Source: Gammaproteobacteria bacterium (GTDB lineage: Bacteria; Pseudomonadota; Gammaproteobacteria; Eutrophobiales; Eutrophobiaceae). From it: a stretch of 5,463 bases of DNA. Position 1 is the stretch's first letter. Each line of letters starts with the position of its first letter. A program made the translations under genes and the position numbers. Under the pieces are notes generated by a model. That model had not been told where the DNA came from, did not search any database, and saw nothing but the letters and a program-made list of their open reading frames with translations. Shown here piece after piece: positions 1 to 5,463 of the stretch. The DNA is taken from assembly GCA_016198885.1 (NCBI GenBank), contig JACQHV010000130.1, positions 1 to 5,463 of the forward strand, written 5' to 3'.

Positions 1-372
1 CATTACGCGTTGATGGTATACGGTTATAACAGAATTCCCATTACCGGATGGCTGCGTGAACAGGCACAGGAAAGTCTCAAACATGCCGAACGTGCGGGTG
101 AGATGATCACCCTCATGGGCGGTCATCCGTCATTGTCTATTGGTCCACTGCTTGAAACTCATATGCATGATATCGGAGATATCCTGCGTGAGTCTCTCGA
201 ACATGAGACCAATGCGCGCAAGGTCTATTATGAATTGCTGGCTGCGGTAAAAGACAAATCAATACTGCTGGAGGAATATGCGCGAGAACTCATCGCCCAG
301 GAAGAAACGCATGAGGATGAAGTGAACAAGATGCTCCGCAAGCCCGGCGATATCAAGGCCTACAAACCGTAA
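1..372 (+). CDS. Ferritin-like (bacterioferritin-type) domain protein, 5' end missing
   Basis: The reading frame is already open at base 1 (codons for H-Y-A precede the first possible start), so the gene begins upstream of the window; the TTG/ATG codons near base 10 are internal. It ends at TAA 370-372. The visible 123 residues are helical and acidic, with the pattern of the ferritin/bacterioferritin superfamily: a helix with ESLKHAERAG followed by a GGHPSL turn, a helix with ESLEHE, and a last helix with QEETHEDEV, which gives the C-terminal ExxH di-iron ligand pair. Such proteins bind a di-iron centre in the cytoplasm and oxidise or store iron, or protect against peroxide. In the GGHPSL-preceding helix the residue expected to be the bridging Glu (ExxH) reads S-L-K-H, with Glu one residue earlier, so full ferroxidase activity is not certain. 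Rubrerythrin- or Dps-like relatives are alternatives. The fold is well supported, the exact subfamily less so. Confidence 0.8.
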   Translation, partial: HYALMVYGYNRIPITGWLREQAQESLKHAERAGEMITLMGGHPSLSIGPLLETHMHDIGDILRESLEHETNARKVYYELLAAVKDKSILLEEYARELIAQEETHEDEVNKMLRKPGDIKAYKP

Positions 373-617
373 CTTGGACACCCAAATGCCTGAGAAGACG
401 GCAACGCCATAAATACAGGCAGTAATTTCAAGTTAATCATATTCGGCAACGAGAGTTGCTTAATAAATTGAGTAGTATTTTGGTGAACGCCCCACTCAAA
501 TGTAGAGCATGAAGATTGCATAACCGATTCAGCTGATACCTGCTGCCATGATAGTGTCATCAAGTTGCTGATATACTGCCGATCCGTAATAACAACGACA
601 AACCGTCACTTTTAACC
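373..617. other. Gene-free spacer between the ferritin-like gene and the DUF2333 gene
   Basis: This stretch is more AT-rich than its neighbours and has no open frame with a plausible protein. It contains one small hairpin (445-460) and no convincing sigma70 promoter; the best I could find, TTGCTG at 565-570 with TAATAA at 587-592, matches each consensus box at only about half the positions. The two flanking genes run in the same direction, but the 245-base distance argues against a tight operon. Confidence 0.5.
445..460 (+). terminator. Weak hairpin, possible terminator after the ferritin-like gene
   Basis: GCAAC (446-450) pairs with GTTGC (455-459) around a GAGA tetraloop, with an extra G-T pair outside. 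It lies about 75 bases past the ferritin-like stop codon. The following bases (TAATAAATTG) are AT-rich but not a true T-run, so intrinsic termination is only possible. It may simply be an incidental small hairpin. Confidence 0.2.
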
Positions 618-1640
618 ATGGACATGCTGAAACCCCTCGAAGTAAGTGAACAGAAAATGTCGCTAATCATGCGTGTATTGCTGATTGCACTGGGCGTGTA
701 TGCAATTGTCGTCGTGGCGCTCATGCTGTATTGGAGCAGAGAACCGGAATTGTTCGATATGCGCGCCAAAGCCCAGGAACTTCATGGCCAGGCAGGTGAC
801 CCGGTGACGGGTTATGTTACGACCGCCACTCTCATGCGCGTTGCCGAAACCCTGCTTGATAAGCAGGGGGGCTATCTCAGTAACGACGTTGCGCCGCCAG
901 GTGTACTTCTTGACAACATACCGAACTGGGAATTCGGTGTCGTCACGCAGTTGCGCGATCTGGCACGCGCCCTGCGTAACGATTTCAGCCGTTCGCAAAC
1001 GCAATCCACGGAAGATCCCGATCTTTCCATCGCCGATCCGCACTTCCATTACGACACGGATTCCTGGGTACTGCCATCCACCGAAAGTGAATACCGCAGC
1101 GGCATCGAAGCCCTGAAACGCTATCTTGCGCGCCTGTCTGATGTACGCGATCCGGACGCACAGTTTTATGCCCGCGCGGATAATCTGCGCGACTGGCTGG
1201 CTATTGTCGAAAAACGGCTCGGCAGTCTGTCGCAACGGCTTTCGGCCAGCGTCGGGCAAGTCAGAATCAATACTGATTTGAAGGGTGATCCTGCCGCGGA
1301 ACAGTCCACCGGCAAGCCAAGTGTGCTGGAAGTCAAGACACCCTGGCTTGAACTTGACGATGTGTTCTACGAAGCGCGGGGTTCGACCTGGGCGCTGATC
1401 CATTTTCTGCGCGCGGTGGAAACAGATTTCAGGGGAGTGCTTGAAGACAAGAATGCACTGGTCAGTCTGCGCCAGATCATCCGCGAACTGGAGGCGACGC
1501 AGGAGACGGTATGGAGCCCGATGATCCTGAACGGCACCGGCTTCGGCTTTCTCGCCAATCACTCGCTGGTGATGGCCTCGTACATCTCGCGAGCCAACGC
1601 CGCGGTGATTGATTTACGCAGCCTGTTGGCACAAGGCTGA
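618..1640 (+). CDS. DUF2333 family protein, single membrane anchor
   Basis: This encodes a 340-residue protein. Residues about 15-39 form one strongly hydrophobic helix (MRVLLIALGVYAIVVVALML) followed by WSREP, which suggests an N-terminal inner-membrane anchor with the bulk of the protein on one side of the membrane. The region around residues 80-130 (LLDKQGGYLSNDVAPPGVLL, DNIPNWEFG, then RDLARALRNDFSRSQ) is the hallmark I recognise for DUF2333, a conserved proteobacterial family without an established biochemical role; ADPHFHYDTDSWVLPSTESEY follows. The remainder is helical and polar, with no enzymatic motif I can name. The start at 618 is the first ATG after an in-frame stop at 552-554. 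It has no clear ribosome binding site, so ATG 624 or ATG 657 (Met14) remain possible. It converges on the restriction unit and nothing links the two functionally. Family assignment is confident; function is unknown. Confidence 0.85.
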   Translation: MDMLKPLEVSEQKMSLIMRVLLIALGVYAIVVVALMLYWSREPELFDMRAKAQELHGQAGDPVTGYVTTATLMRVAETLLDKQGGYLSNDVAPPGVLLDNIPNWEFGVVTQLRDLARALRNDFSRSQTQSTEDPDLSIADPHFHYDTDSWVLPSTESEYRSGIEALKRYLARLSDVRDPDAQFYARADNLRDWLAIVEKRLGSLSQRLSASVGQVRINTDLKGDPAAEQSTGKPSVLEVKTPWLELDDVFYEARGSTWALIHFLRAVETDFRGVLEDKNALVSLRQIIRELEATQETVWSPMILNGTGFGFLANHSLVMASYISRANAAVIDLRSLLAQG

Positions 1641-1703
1641 AATCTCTCTAACAAAATTACCAAGAGTTTGAAATTATTGCCGCACAAACCGCGTGCTTGA
1701 TTC
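1641..1703. other. Short spacer between convergent genes, no clear terminator
   Basis: The DUF2333 gene (plus) and the metallopeptidase gene (minus) end facing each other across 63 bases. The only inverted repeat is GCAC/GTGC, four base pairs with a seven-base loop near 1683-1697, with no T-run on either strand. Transcripts could therefore run into each other, or termination may be Rho-dependent. Confidence 0.45.
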
Positions 1704-1997
1704 TCACATAGTTGAACGGCCTAAATGTGCGCTCAGGAGTCTTTTAAATAAACATCCATGATTAGATATTTTAAGATGCAGCAATTCGTGGACAATGACG
1801 TAATCCTGAAAACTCTGCGGTTGGCAAATTAAATCCAGGCTAAAGGAAAGGCGACCTGCAGTTGAACATGATGCCCATTTATTCCGCATAACTTGCAGCC
1901 TAACCTGAGAAGGAGTTACCTGAAGTTTTCCGGCCCAAATTTCCACTCGTCGCTTGAAAAGGTGTCGTTTATGCATTGCGAACAAAGCTTTCTTCAT
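1704..1997 (-). CDS. Small YgjP/SprT-like zinc metallopeptidase (DUF45, M48-type annotation)
   Basis: This 97-residue protein carries the zinc-peptidase signature HELLH (H70, E71, H74) followed by H80 in an SNHG context, a likely third metal ligand. Upstream is RNKWASCSTAGRLSFSLDL (residues 38-56), matching the conserved W-x-S-C block of the YgjP/DUF45 group, and then FQDYVIVHELLH. Full-length YgjP proteins are about twice as long; this short form, consisting almost only of the catalytic core, is the version I know as a frequent neighbour of hsdR genes. The ATG (1997-1995) overlaps the hsdR TGA in the arrangement ATGA, so translation is probably coupled to hsdR. The substrate is unknown. Plausible but unproven roles are processing or turnover of the restriction subunit, or another protein-level control. 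No signal peptide is seen, so it should be cytoplasmic. All metal-binding residues are present, so there is no sign of decay. Confidence 0.85.
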   Translation of the reverse strand: MKKALFAMHKRHLFKRRVEIWAGKLQVTPSQVRLQVMRNKWASCSTAGRLSFSLDLICQPQSFQDYVIVHELLHLKISNHGCLFKRLLSAHLGRSTM

Positions 1998-4909
1998 ACA
2001 ATCGCCTGTCGCAACATGGTTTCAACCAAATCCACCATGTCACAGCCACTGACTTTCTGGAGCAGTACTTTATAAATCTCGGCCTTGAGCTGACGGCGTT
2101 CGTCATCATGTTCTAGATGGTTCGGGTAGCGGAGAAAGGCGGTAGCAATCGTTCTAGCCAAGGTTTCAGAGTCCGGAATCTCAGCTTCGTGCAGGGTTCG
2201 AAACAACGTATATTCAGCCATATTCATATCTAACTCTTCACGTTCCCTCCCAGTATCCAACCGCTCACGCATCAGAGCCTCCAGTTGCTCCAAGGCCTTC
2301 TCGGTAGTGAGTTTGCGCTCATCCAATGCTTCCATAACCGCCTCGGCACGTTCACTGATGCCAATCAGGTAAGGTTGCTGTTGGCCCTGCTCTTCTGCGG
2401 TTGCGCGCAGTGCGCGAACAAGATTCAGAATTTTTTCGGCGTCCGGTCCAGGACGTTTTTTGAGCGCCTGCAAGGCTGCTTCATCAAACTCCACGGCGCG
2501 GCCGGTTGGTACAGGCCCATAGATTTCGGCTGTTTCGCGGATCAGAAACTCGGTCTTACGCGCGACATCAGAATGAAAAACCGTTTTGCCTCCATAAGCG
2601 TTGTGTAACATGAGATAAAGATCCGCCAGGCGCCGGTAATCGTCGATGAAGTCACGCAACTCAGGCGATGGGGAGAGGATTTCGTAAAGCCCCTCAATAT
2701 CCTTATAGAGATCGATGAAAGATTGCCGTTTGTCCTTATCCAGAAAAGTCTCGTAAAGGAGCGCCTCAAGCTGCTGGTCTTTTGTGCCTTTACCGGGAAC
2801 CAGATACGCCTGTGCGGGGCCTCGCATAAGTTCCAGGAAATGGTTCATCAAGATATCGAGATCCTCGATGACACCGGAAACTTCATCGGAATCGAAGGCC
2901 AGCGCTTTGTTGAGTTCTCGCAGGATGCCGACAAAGTCCACAATCAGGCCGCAGGGCTTCCTGTTGCCCATATCATCTTCGTAAGGCCGGTTCACGCGTG
3001 CAATGGCCTGCAACAGCACGTGATCGCGCATCGGTTTATCCAGATACATGCAGTAAAGAATGGGCGCGTCGTAGCCGGTCAAGAGCTTGTCCGTCACGAT
3101 CAGGATTTGCGGTTTCTTATCGGGCCTCGTAAACAGCTTGCGCGTATTCTTTTCCCCGGTTTCATCAAGTTGTAATTGGGCAACCTGCGGATGGTCGATG
3201 GTATCTGTTGCGCTCCTGGTATAGACCGGTACGGCAACATCAGGGGGCAGATATTTGTCCAGTGCCTTCTTATAGAGCGCGCAAGCCTCGCGATCCACTG
3301 CAACAAGAAATGCTTTGTACCCTAATGGTTCCACGTTATTCTCGAAGTGTTCCGCTACAAACCGTGCAACGGCGTCCACCCTCTCGTCGCTTTTGAGGAA
3401 GGCGCGCAGATGCACAGCGCGCTCCAAAATGCGATTCAGTTCTTCAATGTCGCTGACACCTTCCGCTTCGGTCAGACTAAGGAATTCCTGTTCGAGAATT
3501 TCTTTTGGCAGGCGAATCTTCACGGGCGCCAAAGTGTGGCGAAGTATCACTGTCGTACCATCGGCGATGGACTCCGCGATGGAATATTTATCCAGATATC
3601 CCTGCTCGTCTTCCTTGCCGAAAATCTTGAACGTGCCCTTGCCATAAGCCGTTTTGTCTATTGGCGTGCCAGTGAAACCGATCAGCGTGGCTTTGGGCAG
3701 AGCGCCCATCAGGTAGTTACCGAGATCGCCGCCGGTAGAACGATGCGCCTCGTCAATCAGCACAAAGAAATCGCGGCGTGTGCAACTGTCCTTCCGGATG
3801 CCGTCGAATTTGTGAATCATCGTCACAATCAGGCCGCGAAAATCCTGATCCAGCAATTCCTGCAGGCGTTTCTTGCTGGTAACCACCTCTACCTTGACAT
3901 CGAGTTGCTGCATTTCTCCCAGAATCGCCTCTACCCAACCGGAAAGTTGGCCTTCCAGCTCGTTACGATCCACCACCAGAATCACCGTCGCGCCGGGGAA
4001 ACGGGTCTTGTCTTCCAGGATCAACCGTGCTGCCGTAATCATCGTAAAAGTCTTGCCTGATCCTTGCGTGTGCCAGACTAGCCCTGTGTTTTTCCTGTCG
4101 TCCCGGCAGCGATCCACTACTTTCACGGCGGCGCGGGTCTGGTGTTGACGGAGGCAAGTCTTCCACAATTCGTCATCTTTGACATAAAACAGGATCCAGT
4201 CCTTCAGCATGCGCAGGAAGCGGCTGCAGTCGAAGAAAGCGCGCACCCTCTCCTGATAACTGCCAGGGCGTTCCTCCTTCCAGTTGAAGATAAACTTGCG
4301 CTGGTAGTTCCAGGTAACGCCGTAGAAATATTCGATCAGGTGTGTGATGTTGAACACCTGCGGCGCCGTCATCATCTCCGGTGTTTCCAGTTCATAACGG
4401 AGCAATTGCCTGAGCGCGATTTCCATCGCATCCTTTTTCTTCGGGTTCTTGTTCTCGACGATGGCAACCGGCACGCCGTTGATAAGGAACATGATGTCCG
4501 CGCGGTTACCCTTGCGCGGACCATTGCGATAGGCCCATTCATAAGTTACCTGAAAAATATTACGATCCAGGTGATCAAAATCAATCAGCGTCACGTTACG
4601 ATGCCGTTTCTCCTGCGTGTGATAGATGGTCCGTTGCCCGCGCAGCCATTCCAGGATTTCGCGGTTACCGGCAATCGTATTCGGTACGGCCTCCATCCGC
4701 TGGATGATCCCGGCCACGTTTTCCGCACCGACCACGCCTGGATTCAGACGTAACAAGGCAGCCTCCAACTCAACATAAAAAAACAGCCCACCCTCACCCC
4801 GCCTTTTAATCAGGGCATCAACATCCGATATGACCGTCCAGCCCGTCGCCGCTGCGTAGCGCACCAGCGGGAACTGGACAGTGGTTGCTTCATGGGCGAG
4901 TGTAGTCAT
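1994..4909 (-). CDS. hsdR: Type I restriction enzyme R subunit (HsdR), complete
   Basis: This 971-residue protein is the ATP-dependent translocase and nuclease subunit of a type I restriction-modification complex; with HsdM and HsdS it cuts unmodified foreign DNA far from the recognition site. The N-terminal nuclease domain shows a PD-(D/E)xK centre: D138 in NRADIMFL, then E152 and K154 in VENKNPKK. The superfamily 2 motor follows: Walker A TQGSGKT (281-287), DEAH (386-389), TGTP (413-416), motif V with IVTDKLLTGYDAP (604-616) and motif VI QAIARVNRP (634-642). The C-terminal third is helical, as expected for the part that docks on HsdM. Length is within the usual range, the frame is uninterrupted and all catalytic residues are present, so it should be active. 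The ATG at 4909 follows a GAGGAGG element, and the N-terminus (HEATTVQFPLVRYAAATGW) resembles family starts. hsdM and hsdS are not in the window; they may lie beyond 5463. Confidence 0.97.
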   Translation of the reverse strand: MTTLAHEATTVQFPLVRYAAATGWTVISDVDALIKRRGEGGLFFYVELEAALLRLNPGVVGAENVAGIIQRMEAVPNTIAGNREILEWLRGQRTIYHTQEKRHRNVTLIDFDHLDRNIFQVTYEWAYRNGPRKGNRADIMFLINGVPVAIVENKNPKKKDAMEIALRQLLRYELETPEMMTAPQVFNITHLIEYFYGVTWNYQRKFIFNWKEERPGSYQERVRAFFDCSRFLRMLKDWILFYVKDDELWKTCLRQHQTRAAVKVVDRCRDDRKNTGLVWHTQGSGKTFTMITAARLILEDKTRFPGATVILVVDRNELEGQLSGWVEAILGEMQQLDVKVEVVTSKKRLQELLDQDFRGLIVTMIHKFDGIRKDSCTRRDFFVLIDEAHRSTGGDLGNYLMGALPKATLIGFTGTPIDKTAYGKGTFKIFGKEDEQGYLDKYSIAESIADGTTVILRHTLAPVKIRLPKEILEQEFLSLTEAEGVSDIEELNRILERAVHLRAFLKSDERVDAVARFVAEHFENNVEPLGYKAFLVAVDREACALYKKALDKYLPPDVAVPVYTRSATDTIDHPQVAQLQLDETGEKNTRKLFTRPDKKPQILIVTDKLLTGYDAPILYCMYLDKPMRDHVLLQAIARVNRPYEDDMGNRKPCGLIVDFVGILRELNKALAFDSDEVSGVIEDLDILMNHFLELMRGPAQAYLVPGKGTKDQQLEALLYETFLDKDKRQSFIDLYKDIEGLYEILSPSPELRDFIDDYRRLADLYLMLHNAYGGKTVFHSDVARKTEFLIRETAEIYGPVPTGRAVEFDEAALQALKKRPGPDAEKILNLVRALRATAEEQGQQQPYLIGISERAEAVMEALDERKLTTEKALEQLEALMRERLDTGREREELDMNMAEYTLFRTLHEAEIPDSETLARTIATAFLRYPNHLEHDDERRQLKAEIYKVLLQKVSGCDMVDLVETMLRQAIV

Positions 4910-4912
4910 TGC

Positions 4913-4919
4913 CCTCCTC
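4913..4919 (-). promoter_or_regulatory. Ribosome binding site of hsdR
   Basis: Reading the minus strand, GAGGAGG lies three bases from the hsdR ATG at 4909 (GAGGAGG-GCA-ATG). The core is near-perfect; the gap is short if AGGAGG pairs fully, but six bases if only GAGG at 4919-4916 is used. It fixes the hsdR start. Confidence 0.8.
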
Positions 4920-4946
4920 GTTATATAACCATTTCGTCAGTGTCAA
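4920..4946 (-). promoter_or_regulatory. Candidate sigma70 promoter for hsdR with overlapping palindrome
   Basis: On the minus strand a perfect -35 box TTGACA (4946-4941) is followed after 15 bases by TATAAC (4925-4920). The spacer is shorter than the preferred 17, and transcription would start within or right beside the ribosome binding site, giving an almost leaderless message. The -10 region sits inside a perfect 10-base palindrome, GTTATATAAC (4920-4929), which could serve as an operator or be a by-product of AT richness. The -35 match is strong but the geometry is unusual. Confidence 0.35.
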
Positions 4947-5008
4947 TAAAATGATTAGATAAGTTTGTCCGTTGCAACTTTCAGAGTCAGCCAGAGTCTT
5001 CAGTAATC

Positions 5009-5029
5009 CGGTCTGCCGGGGGCAGATTG
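5009..5029 (+). other. Stable hairpin upstream of hsdR
   Basis: TCTGCC (5012-5017) and GGCAGA (5021-5026) pair around GGG, extended outwards by two G-T pairs and a C-G pair to nine base pairs when read as plus-strand RNA. On the minus strand the two wobble pairs become mismatches, leaving six. No T-run follows on either strand, so it is not a standard terminator. It lies upstream of the plus-strand promoter at 5090 and so outside that predicted transcript. Confidence 0.45.
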
Positions 5030-5065
5030 ACCGAGAATATAAGTTCAGAAAGATATTGTTTAATC

Positions 5066-5082
5066 GTCTCATTATTTGAGAC
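5066..5082 (+). other. Perfect six-pair hairpin followed by T-rich DNA
   Basis: GTCTCA (5066-5071) pairs with TGAGAC (5077-5082) around a TTATT loop. On the plus strand it is followed by TTTGTTATT, which is T-rich but broken, so weak termination of plus-strand transcripts coming from the hsdR side is possible. It sits immediately before the -35 box at 5090-5095. Confidence 0.35.
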
Positions 5083-5089
5083 TTTGTTA

Positions 5090-5118
5090 TTGAAAAAAGC
5101 CTGTTTTTATAGGATAAT
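5090..5118 (+). promoter_or_regulatory. Near-consensus sigma70 promoter pointing away from hsdR
   Basis: TTGAAA (5090-5095, five of six consensus bases) and GATAAT (5113-5118, five of six) are separated by exactly 17 bases. The predicted start point near 5125 falls just before the first strong stem of the structured region at 5136. No plus-strand protein of credible length follows in the window, which suggests that the product is a non-coding RNA. Confidence 0.5.
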
Positions 5119-5124
5119 TTAAAT

Positions 5125-5320
5125 ACTAAGCAGGCGGGAGTTGAGCTTTCCAGGCTCGGCGTCCAAGTGAAAACTGGCCCAATTGCTTCAAAAAGTTTAG
5201 TCGGGTGCTGTATATCAGCTCGATATGGTTCGCCCAGCCTGACTCCGATTTTAAAGAAAAGGTACCACCCTGGTGATAAGAACCCAGTGGGTTCTCCCGA
5301 AAGGGTAGCCGGGGTGGTCA
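5125..5320 (+). ncRNA. Candidate structured non-coding RNA, family not identified
   Basis: Three folded domains follow the promoter at 5090-5118. Stem 1 (5136-5164): GGG pairs with TCC, then GTTGAGC with GCTCGGC around a seven-base loop, with one A/G mismatch. Stem 2 (5199-5244): AGTC/GACT, a five-base bulge, GGGTG/CGCCC, an internal loop, then TATATC/GATATG around AGCTC. Domain 3 (5264-5318): ACCACCCTGG/CCGGGGTGGT closes a three-way junction holding GAACCC-AGT-GGGTTC and CCC-GAAA-GGG, the latter with a GNRA tetraloop. Stem 1, stem 2 and the junction stem all contain G-U pairs valid only in plus-strand RNA. The 3' end is uncertain: a pyrimidine-rich stretch (TTCTCTTCTC) follows, not a clean T-run. 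It matches no tRNA, 6S, tmRNA, RNase P or SRP RNA signature I know. A HEARO/omega-RNA-like element or a group II intron fragment is possible but unverified. The 5' and 3' ends are estimates. Confidence 0.45.
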
Positions 5321-5344
5321 TTCTCTTCTCAAATCTCACTTTCA

Positions 5345-5463
5345 TCAGTAATAAAAATTACTTCCCGTCCGAAAAATATCGAACTCGCTGCGTACAGCCC
5401 GGGAAACGAGTGCGTATGAACGTTCATCATTACTGTCCCACTTTCGATAGATCGCCCACGTGC
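5345..5463 (-). CDS. Possible C-terminal fragment of an unidentified protein
   Basis: One minus-strand frame is open from the window edge to TGA at 5347-5345 and gives 38 residues, beginning TWAIYRKWDSNDERSYALVS and ending FRTGSNFYY. The residue mix looks like a natural protein end (charged, aromatic, no low complexity), and it would lie upstream of hsdR on the same strand. However, another minus-strand frame is also open from the edge to 5329 (44 residues, ending VIFITDESEI), and a plus-strand frame is open as well, so openness alone proves little over this length. I recognise no family. It does not resemble the usual C-terminus of HsdS or HsdM. Confidence 0.3.
   Translation of the reverse strand, partial: TWAIYRKWDSNDERSYALVSRAVRSEFDIFRTGSNFYY

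Noticed and set aside
663..1562. Long (299-codon) minus-strand frame opposite the DUF2333 gene
   Set aside because: It lies fully inside a recognised family member, has a translation rich in His, Arg, Cys and Gln with no domain, and is best explained as the antisense shadow of a GC-biased gene.
3347..4060. 237-codon plus-strand frame opposite hsdR
   Set aside because: It overlaps the conserved helicase motifs of hsdR on the other strand and shows no recognisable domain, so it is a shadow of hsdR codon usage.
5264..5318. Reading the three-way junction as a tRNA or an integron attC site
   Set aside because: It lacks a tRNA cloverleaf with anticodon and T-arm features, and no attC-type terminal core sites or integron gene cassette are visible around it.
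5348..5361. GTAAT-AAAA-ATTAC inverted repeat
   Set aside because: It is only five A/T-dominated pairs in AT-rich DNA; chance is sufficient, and it has no T-run making it a terminator.
5362..5405. TTCCCG/CGGGAA pair enclosing a CTG-CGTA-CAG hairpin, as a further RNA domain
   Set aside because: The long-range stem has 32 bases between its arms with little consistent inner pairing, and the stretch may be protein coding on the minus strand, so I did not extend the RNA candidate to include it.
5416..5427. Perfect 12-base palindrome ATGAACGTTCAT
   Set aside because: It is eye-catching but isolated, lies inside a possibly coding stretch, and has no second copy or promoter nearby, so an operator call is not supportable.

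Overview
The window looks like chromosomal DNA from a proteobacterium, most likely a gammaproteobacterium. This inference rests on the gene at 618-1640, which belongs to the DUF2333 family as I know it from proteobacteria, and on the moderate base composition. No rRNA, tRNA, CRISPR array or transposase gene is visible, so the species cannot be named.

Layout: (1) 1-372, plus strand, the 3' end of a ferritin-like/bacterioferritin-type four-helix protein cut by the window edge. (2) 373-617, a gene-free spacer with one weak hairpin. (3) 618-1640, plus strand, a membrane-anchored DUF2333 protein of unknown function. (4) 1641-1703, a short convergent spacer without a convincing terminator. (5) 1704-4909, minus strand, a two-gene unit: a complete type I restriction R subunit (hsdR, 971 aa), then a 97-aa YgjP/SprT-like zinc metallopeptidase whose start overlaps the hsdR stop by 4 bases (ATGA). 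(6) 4910-5344, an AT-rich, hairpin-rich gap upstream of hsdR. (7) 5345-5463, possibly the C-terminal end of another minus-strand gene, running off the window.

The restriction unit is the defence part of the window. HsdR supplies ATP-driven translocation and the nuclease. The modification (HsdM) and specificity (HsdS) subunits it needs are not here and would have to lie beyond 5463 or elsewhere. The small metallopeptidase is a recurrent hsdR neighbour and is probably translated by coupling to it.

The most interesting stretch is the gap upstream of hsdR. On the strand opposite to hsdR it has a near-consensus sigma70 promoter (TTGAAA, 17 bases, GATAAT). Just downstream is about 190 bases of DNA that folds into three structured domains: a long hairpin, a branched hairpin, and a three-way junction containing a CCC-GAAA-GGG tetraloop hairpin. 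Several pairs are G-U in the plus-strand RNA and would be A-C mismatches in the other strand, so the RNA is expected to read on the plus strand. I could not assign it to a known RNA family; a stand-alone mobile-element guide-type RNA (HEARO/omega-RNA) is one speculative option.
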